Below are positions 7,446 to 13,490 of a stretch of 13,490 nucleotides of DNA, piece by piece (positions within the stretch are counted from its first letter, which is position 1; every line of letters begins with the position of its first letter). The stretch comes from Bacteroidota bacterium (GTDB lineage Bacteria > Bacteroidota > Bacteroidia > Bacteroidales > UBA1556). A program made the translations under genes and the position numbers. Location of the stretch: NCBI GenBank assembly GCA_003648395.1, contig QMPB01000063.1, positions 1 to 13,490 of the forward strand. The letters run 5' to 3'. The notes beneath the pieces were generated by a model, which saw only the letters and a program-made list of their open reading frames with translations, was not told the DNA's origin and did not search any database.

Positions 7446-8735
7446 ATGAAACAATTACCTATCAATTCAGAACTCTTTACTAATAATCGTAATAAGCTTA
7501 TTACTAAATTATTACCCAATAGTATAGTTATGCTTTTTTCGCCTGATGAATACCCTAAAAACGGGGACCAACAATACAAATTCAGACAAAACTCTAACTT
7601 ATATCATCTTTGTGGCATAGCTCAGGAAGAAACTATACTGATTTTAGCTTCTATTAAAAATCAAAAGAGGTTTGATCCTATGTTATTCGTTAAACAAATA
7701 GATGAAAAGCAACGAATTTGGCATGGAGAGAAACACTCAATTGAAGAAGCAAAATCAATATCTGGTATTAAAGATATAAAATGGTATTCTGAATTCGACA
7801 AGTTTTTAAATAATATAAGTGATGCAATAGAGAATATCTATTATTTGGAAACTCCTAATATTATTTCTTTTGACAATACTAAAAGTAGTAACTGTAGAAG
7901 ACTTGATTTTATAAAGAATAAATATCCTAATAAAAAATATATTAGTATTAATAGTTTAATTCAGGAACAAAGATTAATAAAACAAGTGATAGAATTAGAG
8001 TTTCTAAAAAAGGCTGTTGCCATTACCAAAGATTCATATTATAGGGTTTTAAAATCACTGAAACCTAATATGATGGAATATGAAATTGAAGCAGAAATTA
8101 CTTATGAATTTTTGAAGCAAGGAGCAAATGGTCATGCTTATGATCCAATAGTTGCATCAGGAAAAAATGCCTGCATTCTACATTATATTGAGAATAACAA
8201 AATCTGCAAAAACGGAGATTTATTATTAATGGATTTTGGTGCTGATTATAGATATTATGCTGCCGATTGCTCTAGGACTATACCCGTAAATGGAAAATTC
8301 ACTTCTATTCAAGCGAAATACTATAATGCCGTTCTTGATGTTTTTGAAAAGGCTAAGAAACTATATACTCCAGGCAATACTATAAATAAGATTAATGCTA
8401 AAGTGGAAAAATGGATGGAGGATGAAATGATTAAACTTGGACTATTTACAACTGAAGATGTTAAAAAACAAGATTTAGAAAATCCATTATTTAAGAAATA
8501 CTTTCCCCATGGCACAGCACATTTTATTGGTTTGGATGTTCATGATGTAGGTACAAAAGATACGATTTTTGAAAAAGGAATGGTGCTTAGTTGCGAGCCT
8601 GGATTATACATCGAAGACAATGAAATAGGTATTCGTATTGAAACAGATATGCTTGTTGATGATGAGCCCATTGACCTTATGGCTGACTACCCAGTTAGGG
8701 TGGAGGAGATTGAGGAAATAATGGTTAATTATTAA
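7446..8735 (+). CDS. pepP: Xaa-Pro aminopeptidase (aminopeptidase P, M24 family)
   Basis: A 429-residue metallopeptidase that removes an N-terminal residue followed by proline; probably cytoplasmic, as no signal peptide is seen. The N-terminal AMP_N domain covers about 1-140 (INSELFTNNRNKL, then FRQNSNLYHLCGI). The pita-bread M24 domain covers about 180-415. The five dinuclear-metal ligands are predicted as D263 (LLLMDFGADY), D274 (AADCSRTIP), H359 (PHGTAHFIGLDVHD), E384 (SCEPGLYIED) and E399 (GIRIETD); all are present, together with the catalytic-region histidines H246 and H361-H366 vicinity. I prefer ATG 7446 because MKQLPINSELF matches the usual start, whereas the GTG at 7392 adds an atypical leader that runs through a promoter-like box. 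It diverges from sdhC. The symbol follows the family; paralogues exist in this phylum. Confidence 0.92.
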   Translation: MKQLPINSELFTNNRNKLITKLLPNSIVMLFSPDEYPKNGDQQYKFRQNSNLYHLCGIAQEETILILASIKNQKRFDPMLFVKQIDEKQRIWHGEKHSIEEAKSISGIKDIKWYSEFDKFLNNISDAIENIYYLETPNIISFDNTKSSNCRRLDFIKNKYPNKKYISINSLIQEQRLIKQVIELEFLKKAVAITKDSYYRVLKSLKPNMMEYEIEAEITYEFLKQGANGHAYDPIVASGKNACILHYIENNKICKNGDLLLMDFGADYRYYAADCSRTIPVNGKFTSIQAKYYNAVLDVFEKAKKLYTPGNTINKINAKVEKWMEDEMIKLGLFTTEDVKKQDLENPLFKKYFPHGTAHFIGLDVHDVGTKDTIFEKGMVLSCEPGLYIEDNEIGIRIETDMLVDDEPIDLMADYPVRVEEIEEIMVNY

Positions 8736-9009
8736 TTATTTCGTGGTGATTTATTTTTTGACAACCACATTAGTTACTTACCATAAACTGAGACTGTAGA
8801 TTAATTTAATAATCGGATAGGAATTCCCAAGATACAGCAAGATACCCGTTTGCAAAAAAGGATATCAAACATCATTACAACAGGCCCCCATCTAACACAT
8901 TTTCAGATAATTTACTCAAACCTTATAAAATATTATTTATATTTGCATTGCTAATACCGATTAAAACAAATCAAAAAAACTTATATTAATATTTCTAATA
9001 TATTTTTAA
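8736..9009. other. Intergenic region upstream of the P-domain protein gene
   Basis: No gene is seen in these 274 bases. A weak inverted repeat GTGGT/ACCAC with a T-rich loop just after the pepP stop (about 8743-8768) might act as a poor terminator. The promoter-like box of the next gene lies at 8938-8945. Confidence 0.5.
8938..8945 (+). promoter_or_regulatory. -7 promoter element (TAnnTTTG) of the P-domain gene
   Basis: TATATTTG is a full match to the Bacteroidota -7 consensus and is followed by CA, as is common. TTTA at 8911-8914 is a possible degenerate -33 element, 23 bases upstream. The predicted leader is about 60 bases. Confidence 0.5.
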
Positions 9010-10785
9010 ATGAAACCTATCATCTTATTACTAACAGCTATCCTTACTTTATTATTATCATTTAATAGTATAGCTCAAAAAACTGCATGTCAAAATTTCA
9101 GTATTTCTATTGAGACAACAATTCCAACTGCAACTTTAAATAATGGTGTATACGAGATTTATGCCTGTCCTGAAAATTCTATTTATATAAAAGCTATTGG
9201 TAATTATTCAAATAATGATATTTCGTACCATCAAAACGACACTTTGGTTTCATTCAACTGGAATGATAACATTGGCACAAATTTTCCTACAAACAATACA
9301 TTTACTATAGATAATGCCTCATCACAAGTAAGACTAATAAATCTTACCGCTACTGATACTAATAATTGTATTTCTGATAATTTAATTCAAATACGAATCA
9401 TAATTACCCCAAGCCCTGTTTTTTATGGTAGTTTACAAGATACAAATGACATTTGCATAGGCGACACTACATTATTAACGGCAAACATATCGGCCGGGAA
9501 CCTTAATTCCCCAACTTTTGCACTCTACGATACTACATATTTACCAGATGGAAGTGGAGTTACTTATTCCTCCTCTGTACATATATTTGGCAACCAGAAT
9601 TCAAGCCTTCAAGACACCAACTTGATAACATTTTGGGCTATATTGGAACATAGTTATATGGGTGATATTCAAATAAAGCTAAGTTGCCCTAATGGTCAGT
9701 ATGTTAGTTTAAAGTCATATCCTGGAGGAAGCTCCACATTTTTAGGAGAACCTATTGATAATAATTCAAATCAAATTCCTGGTGTCGGTTATGAATATCA
9801 TTGGAGTGCACAAGGAACTGAGACATTGCTAGATACTACTACATACACATACTCGTATGTTAACTTATCTGGAGTTAGCTATACCTCCCATTCATATATG
9901 CCTCCATCAATAAATTACCCTTCAAATAGTACAGCCACTGGCTCATTACCTATTGTAAGCTATAAACCCGAAGACCCTATGGTAAACCTTATCGGTTGCC
10001 CAATAAATGGAAATTGGACTTTAGATATTACCGATAATATGGCTATTGATAATGGCTTTATTTTTGGGTGGGGAATCAACTTTGGTGATTCTTCGGTTTA
10101 TAATTTCCAGCAAATTTTCAATTCACAAACCTGGAATAATTCTGACAACATTATCAGTAATAACGGAAACACTATAAATGTATTATTAGTTGACACAGGT
10201 ATTTATAAATTTACAAATACTGTTATAGACACTTTTGGTTGTATTTTTGACACTAGCATATATGCTCAAGCTCTATCTTTACCTAAAATAAATTTGGGCA
10301 ATGATACTATTATTTGTGCTAATATGAGTATCGATTTAAACTCTGGCCCTGAGGCGTATTCACAGTTGTGGTCAACAAATAGCACATCTGCAACAATAAC
10401 AATTGATTCGATCGAAGTTGGACTAAACAGTACAGAAATAAGCTTACAAATAATTGGCGATAATGGATGTCAGAACAATGACACTATTATCATCAGCTTT
10501 ACTGATTGCACAACCATTAATAATGCAGAAACCAAAGCCAAACTATTGCTTTACCCAAATCCATCTTATGGTGTTTTCATAATCACTGGACAACTAAATA
10601 CTGATAAGAATTTTCAGATGCAAATTTACAATTCATCAGCAAAAATAATAGTTCAAAAGAATATCGCATCAGCAAATGGATTTATCAATAGAACAATAGA
10701 TTTGAGAGGATTCGCCAAAGGAATTTATTATCTAAAATTATATAATAGCGAAATTGATGAAATGGTGAAGATTATTGTTGAATAA
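9010..10785 (+). CDS. Secreted P-domain protein with type IX secretion sorting tail
   Basis: A 591-residue exported protein. Residues 1-22 are a Sec signal peptide (MKPIILLLTAILTLLLSFNSIAQ, cleavage near A22-Q23). About 24-135 is a beta-rich, PKD/Ig-like region. About 180-358 is a proprotein-convertase P domain: ITFWAILEHSYMGDIQIKLS near 206-225, and NGNWTLDITDNMAIDNGFIFGWGI near 334-356 (written here as its conserved ends NGNWTLDITD and FGWGI). LGNDTIICANMSIDL (429-443) opens another beta domain common in surface proteins of this phylum. About 514-591 is the Por/T9SS type A sorting domain (LYPNPSYGVF ... GIYYLKLYN ... MVKIIVE), which directs the protein across the outer membrane and is normally removed. 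Ten cysteines lie outside the signal peptide. No protease domain accompanies the P domain, so adhesion or carbohydrate/protein binding is more likely than proteolysis; the exact function is unknown. Confidence 0.88.
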   Translation: MKPIILLLTAILTLLLSFNSIAQKTACQNFSISIETTIPTATLNNGVYEIYACPENSIYIKAIGNYSNNDISYHQNDTLVSFNWNDNIGTNFPTNNTFTIDNASSQVRLINLTATDTNNCISDNLIQIRIIITPSPVFYGSLQDTNDICIGDTTLLTANISAGNLNSPTFALYDTTYLPDGSGVTYSSSVHIFGNQNSSLQDTNLITFWAILEHSYMGDIQIKLSCPNGQYVSLKSYPGGSSTFLGEPIDNNSNQIPGVGYEYHWSAQGTETLLDTTTYTYSYVNLSGVSYTSHSYMPPSINYPSNSTATGSLPIVSYKPEDPMVNLIGCPINGNWTLDITDNMAIDNGFIFGWGINFGDSSVYNFQQIFNSQTWNNSDNIISNNGNTINVLLVDTGIYKFTNTVIDTFGCIFDTSIYAQALSLPKINLGNDTIICANMSIDLNSGPEAYSQLWSTNSTSATITIDSIEVGLNSTEISLQIIGDNGCQNNDTIIISFTDCTTINNAETKAKLLLYPNPSYGVFIITGQLNTDKNFQMQIYNSSAKIIVQKNIASANGFINRTIDLRGFAKGIYYLKLYNSEIDEMVKIIVE

Positions 10786-10840
10786 GTTTGGAACTTTAAC
10801 AATAATGGCCGCAGTCTCAAGCCTCATAAATCTATATTCA

Positions 10841-11072
10841 TAATACCAATTTGATATCAAAATACGTTATAAATAAATTGGAATATATTTTCCTATTAGA
10901 AGACGAAAATTATTTGCATAGCCACTTGTGCTGAGCTTGTCGAAGTATAGCTATAGTATTGCGAAGCAATCATGAGTACCGTTAGTAATTATTATCGAAC
11001 TAAATAATTTTTAACACAGTAATAGGGAAATAGAAACTATTTATATGGCGTGTTTTGGTATTAATTTGATAT
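10841..11072. repeat. MITE-like long imperfect inverted-repeat element
   Basis: TAATACCAA (10841-10849) and TTGGTATTA (11055-11063) are perfect inverted ends. Inside them, the left arm at 10858-10915 (starting CAAAATACGTTATA) and the complement of the right arm at about 11002-11057 (starting CAAAACACGCCATA) align over nearly 60 bases, sharing CCTATTA and AAAATTATTT. A direct repeat AATTTGATAT occurs at 10848-10857 and 11063-11072. The centre carries a CTGAGCTTGTCGAAG repeat and small palindromes TATAGCTATA and ATTGC-GAA-GCAAT. There is no transposase frame, so it would be non-autonomous. Confidence 0.6.
10931..10945 (+). repeat. CTGAG-N5-CGAAG dispersed repeat core, copy 2
   Basis: CTGAGCTTGTCGAAG lies in the centre of the MITE-like element and matches the minus-strand sequence of 3618-3632 at 13 of 15 positions. 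Confidence 0.6.
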
Positions 11073-11105
11073 AACTATCATCGTCGGGCAGAATGCCCAA
11101 GACAC

Positions 11106-11143
11106 AAAAAAAGGAGCTTATGAAAAATTCATAAGCTCCTTTT
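11106..11143. terminator. Bidirectional intrinsic terminator between P-domain gene and lysS
   Basis: The arms AAAAGGAGCTTATGAA (11109-11124) and TTCATAAGCTCCTTTT (11128-11143) form a perfect 16-bp stem with a three-base loop. Minus-strand transcripts meet seven T after the stem (complement of 11106-11112), and plus-strand transcripts meet a T-rich stretch. It lies about 105 bases past the lysS stop and about 320 past the P-domain gene, so it fits lysS best. Confidence 0.9.
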
Positions 11144-11248
11144 ATATTTATGTTCTACTAAGTTTTTAGTGGCTTTTTAAAATACAAACAGTATCGTTTC
11201 GTTGATTCTAATCACTGTTCACAGATTACCTATTACTGATCACCAACC

Positions 11249-12967
11249 TTACCCTTCAATCCAAGCTTTTATATCATCAATACTAGGATTTTTAATATCT
11301 AGTTTAAGTTTTTTGCGCATTCCACAAACTTGTTGGTGAAATTTATTAGGAGCTTGTTCTTTAAGTTCATCAATAGTATTAATACCAACTTTACGAACTA
11401 TGACAACTAATTCCTCAGGAATCCCCAATGCCATAAAATCAGCATCAGTTGTTATAGCTTTTTTCTTTTCTGGTCGCATTTGAGGAAATAATAGCACCTC
11501 TTGAATAGACTCTTGATTTGTCATAAACATAACCAGGCGATCAATTCCGATACCCATACCTGATGTTGGAGGCATACCATATTCTAAAGAACGAATAAAA
11601 TCATGGTCGATAAACATTGCCTCATCATCACCTTTTTCGCTAAGCTTTAATTGCTCTTCGAAACGTGCTTTTTGATCTATCGGGTCGTTAAGCTCTGTAT
11701 ATGCGTTTGCAAGTTCTTTACCATTTACAAAAAGCTCAAAACGCTCAGTAAGCTGGTCATTTTCACGATGTTTTTTACATAGTGGCGACATCTCAACTGG
11801 GTAGTCAGTAATAAAGGTAGGCTGAATATAATTATGCTCACATTTCTCGCCAAATATTTCGTCAATAAGTTTTCCTTTACCCATTGACTCGTCCACATTA
11901 AGACCAATTTCCTTACAGATGTCTCGGATTTGACCCTCAGACTTTCCGTTTAGGTCATAACCTGTATATTCCTTAATGGAATCAAGCATAGTAATTCTAG
12001 CAAATGGAGCCTTAAAGTTAACTTTATTTTCTCCATAAGTAAGTTCAGTAGTTCCATTTATATCCATCGAAACTTTTTCGAGCATACGTTCCGTGAAATT
12101 CATCATCCAATTATAATCCTTATAAGCTACATATATTTCCAAAACAGTAAATTCAGGATTATGGGTTTTATCCATTCCTTCGTTACGGAAATCCTTTGCA
12201 AACTCATAAACACCTTCGAAACCTCCAACAATAAGACGCTTAAGATAAAGCTCATTGGCAATACGAAGATATAAAGGTATATTAAGCGCATTATGATGAG
12301 TAATAAATGGGCGAGCAGAAGCTCCTCCAGGAATAGGTTGCAAGATTGGCGTTTCAACTTCAAGATATCCTTTTGCATTGAAAAACTCACGCATAGAACT
12401 TATAACTTTACTACGCTTAATGAAAGTGTCTCGTACATGCGAGTTCACAATTAAATCTACATAACGTTGACGATATCGCTGTTCTGGGTCGGTAAAAGCA
12501 TCAAATGATTTTCCGTCTTTTTCCTTAATAACAGGCAATGGTCGTAATGCCTTACTTAAAATCTTATATGACTTAACTCTTATTGACAATTCGCCAGTTT
12601 GAGTAATAAAAGCACTTCCAGTAATACCAATAATATCACCAATATCAAGTAATTTCTTAAATACTATATTATAAAGAGTTTTATCTTCATCAGGGCAAAT
12701 AATATCACGATTGAAATAAAGTTGAATACGACCTTTTTCATCTTGTATTTCAGTAAAAGAAGCTTTTCCCATAATACGTCGAGTCATTATACGGCCAGCA
12801 ATTACCACATCTTGGTAATTTTCTGCTTCTGGATCAAAATTATTTTTAATTTCTTCACTATTTGCATTGACCTCAAAAGCCTCTGGAGGAAAAGGGTTTA
12901 TTCCTAACTTATATAATTCTTGTAGCGAATTTCTTCTTACTACTTCTTGTTCTGATAATTCATTCAT
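11249..12967 (-). CDS. lysS: Lysyl-tRNA synthetase, class II
   Basis: A 572-residue cytoplasmic enzyme that charges tRNA-Lys. An OB-fold anticodon-binding domain spans about 52-142 ([20 protein letters not shown]). The class II catalytic core follows: motif 1 around [10 protein letters not shown] (200-209) and [11 protein letters not shown], motif 2 [15 protein letters not shown] (260-274), and motif 3 [12 protein letters not shown] (470-481). After the core comes an extra tail of about 70 residues ([20 protein letters not shown] to the end) that E. coli LysS lacks; such an extension is usual in Bacteroidota, and its function is not evident. I chose ATG 12965-12967 (MNELSEQE). The longer frame opening with TTG at 13000 would include the promoter box, so it cannot be the start. 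The gene is monocistronic, with its own promoter and terminator. Confidence 0.97.
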   Translation of the reverse strand: MNELSEQEVVRRNSLQELYKLGINPFPPEAFEVNANSEEIKNNFDPEAENYQDVVIAGRIMTRRIMGKASFTEIQDEKGRIQLYFNRDIICPDEDKTLYNIVFKKLLDIGDIIGITGSAFITQTGELSIRVKSYKILSKALRPLPVIKEKDGKSFDAFTDPEQRYRQRYVDLIVNSHVRDTFIKRSKVISSMREFFNAKGYLEVETPILQPIPGGASARPFITHHNALNIPLYLRIANELYLKRLIVGGFEGVYEFAKDFRNEGMDKTHNPEFTVLEIYVAYKDYNWMMNFTERMLEKVSMDINGTTELTYGENKVNFKAPFARITMLDSIKEYTGYDLNGKSEGQIRDICKEIGLNVDESMGKGKLIDEIFGEKCEHNYIQPTFITDYPVEMSPLCKKHRENDQLTERFELFVNGKELANAYTELNDPIDQKARFEEQLKLSEKGDDEAMFIDHDFIRSLEYGMPPTSGMGIGIDRLVMFMTNQESIQEVLLFPQMRPEKKKAITTDADFMALGIPEELVVIVRKVGINTIDELKEQAPNKFHQQVCGMRKKLKLDIKNPSIDDIKAWIEG

Positions 12968-12989
12968 AATTGTAAATATTTTGAGAGTG

Positions 12990-13022
12990 CAAAGATACAA
13001 AAGAAGATGTTTGATTAATCAA
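12990..13022 (-). promoter_or_regulatory. lysS promoter (-33 TTG, -7 TATCTTTG)
   Basis: On the minus strand TATCTTTG (complement of 12990-12997) is a full TAnnTTTG match followed by CA. TTG (complement of 13020-13022) is 22 bases upstream. The leader would be about 20 bases. The -33 region lies in the perfect palindrome TTGATTAATCAA (13011-13022), which could be a binding site. Confidence 0.65.
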
Positions 13023-13135
13023 GCTTTTTTTACTAAAACTTATTAATAGAATTATGAATATAAACTAAGAAACACATACTAAGTTTAGCATCCCATTTTT
13101 TATTAGTACCAGCGCTTAGTGCCTAATCTCTTTCA

Positions 13136-13255
13136 TTTTGCCTTGATGCAAAACGAAACCAGCCTACAGGCAGGCTAGCAAAAAATCAAGAGTGCAGGAT
13201 CTCCCCCACCTCTTCTCCATCGCCGGCCCCATTTTCGCTCAGACCAAGGCTTGAT
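13136..13255. repeat. Dispersed intergenic repeat mosaic
   Basis: TTTTGC-CTTGAT-GCAAAA (13136-13153) is a 6-bp-arm hairpin. CTTGAT returns inverted as ATCAAG at 13185-13190 and direct as CTTGAT at 13250-13255. Between them sits a second palindromic unit, AGCCT-N6-AGGCT (13161-13176). The stretch from about 13197 to 13250 is clearly richer in G and C than its surroundings. The GCCTTGATGCAAAA ... AAAAAATCAAG pattern resembles an intergenic repeat I associate with Bacteroidota genomes; this is from memory and was not searched. Confidence 0.5.
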
Positions 13256-13368
13256 ACACTAGCTATTACAAATATTTGAAGGCAATTTAAAATATCTTTT
13301 TCTGATATTTTTATATTATTCACTTTATTATATTTTTAATATTTACAAAATAATTATACATATTATCC

Positions 13369-13376
13369 TACATTTG
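13369..13376 (+). promoter_or_regulatory. -7 promoter element directly before the partial gene
   Basis: TACATTTG fully matches TAnnTTTG and is followed by CAATATG, so the predicted transcription start falls at or within a few bases of the ATG at 13381. TTTA at 13342-13345 is a possible degenerate -33 element. Confidence 0.5.
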
Positions 13377-13380
13377 CAAT

Positions 13381-13490
13381 ATGGAATACCAAAATTTAAT
13401 AATCGTAATAATTCTAGTATTTATTCTAAACTTACCTTTTGGATATTGGCGTGAGGGAGTGAAGAAATTTTCCATTTATTGGATTCTAGC
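13381..13490 (+). CDS. Hypothetical membrane protein, cut by window edge
   Basis: Only 36 codons and two bases are present. The N-terminus is a hydrophobic helix (LIIVIILVFILNLPF, about residues 6-20) followed by GYWREGVKKFSIYWIL. The LNLPFGYWR...VKKFS pattern looks like the start of small multi-helix membrane proteins of unknown function in Bacteroidota, but with so little sequence no family can be named. ATG 13381 is the only Met in the visible frame, and the frame stays open to the edge. A strong -7-like box ends four bases before the ATG, suggesting a leaderless or nearly leaderless transcript. Confidence 0.65.
   Translation, partial: MEYQNLIIVIILVFILNLPFGYWREGVKKFSIYWIL

Larger units (their letters stand above)
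10786..11248. other. Intergenic region between converging genes
   Basis: This 463-base gap separates the P-domain gene (+) from lysS (-). It contains a MITE-like element (10841-11072), a small hairpin GGGCA-GAA-TGCCC (11086-11098), a bidirectional terminator (11106-11143) and a degenerate run of TAATCACT/GATTACC-like words (about 11207-11247). No gene is seen. Confidence 0.7.
12998..13380. other. Divergent intergenic region with repeat mosaic
   Basis: Between the lysS -7 box and the partial gene at the right edge lie the lysS -33 palindrome (13011-13022), AT-rich filler, a dispersed-repeat mosaic (13136-13255) and a promoter-like box for the next gene (13369-13376). No coding frame or RNA gene is recognised. 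Confidence 0.6.

Noticed and set aside
8743..8768. Terminator after pepP
   Set aside because: The stem has only five pairs with a long T-rich loop and no T run after it; too weak to list as a terminator.

Overview
The window is AT-rich chromosomal DNA from a member of the Bacteroidota. Three independent signs support this: a secreted protein ending in a type IX secretion (Por) sorting domain; several upstream regions carrying the phylum's -7 promoter element TAnnTTTG; and a three-gene sdhCAB operon whose single cytochrome b subunit is of the five-helix type. The tRNA synthetases and the succinate dehydrogenase subunits also read like Bacteroidota proteins. The order cannot be fixed from this sequence alone.

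Layout, left to right. The left edge cuts an asparaginyl-tRNA synthetase gene (minus strand, C-terminus missing). A 319-base gap follows, carrying an 18-bp perfect palindrome, and then a plus-strand AAA-type ATPase gene with a DUF4143-like C-terminal part. This gene converges on a two-gene minus-strand unit, a four-helix membrane protein and a small XRE-type regulator, and the facing stop codons share the bases TTAA. A 389-base gap holds the promoter of that pair, a composite inverted-repeat element and a strong terminator for the next operon. That operon is sdhC-sdhA-sdhB (minus strand), a complete respiratory succinate dehydrogenase/fumarate reductase. Divergent from it is an Xaa-Pro aminopeptidase gene, followed on the same strand by a large exported protein with a proprotein-convertase P domain and a sorting tail. 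A 463-base gap contains a MITE-like inverted-repeat element and a bidirectional terminator that closes the converging lysS gene (lysyl-tRNA synthetase, minus strand). The right edge holds a dispersed-repeat mosaic and the first 36 codons of a small membrane protein.

Most of the window is housekeeping: translation (asnS, lysS), central respiration (sdhCAB) and peptide turnover (pepP-like). The accessory content is the ATPase / XRE-membrane-protein block at 1433-3435, with palindromes in both promoter regions, and three non-coding repeat elements at 3516-3684, 10841-11072 and 13136-13255. I found no convincing new defence or mobile system. The ATPase block with its repeated operator-like motif, and a 15-base core shared by two of the repeat elements, are the most worthwhile leads. 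No tRNA, rRNA, CRISPR array or transposase gene was seen.
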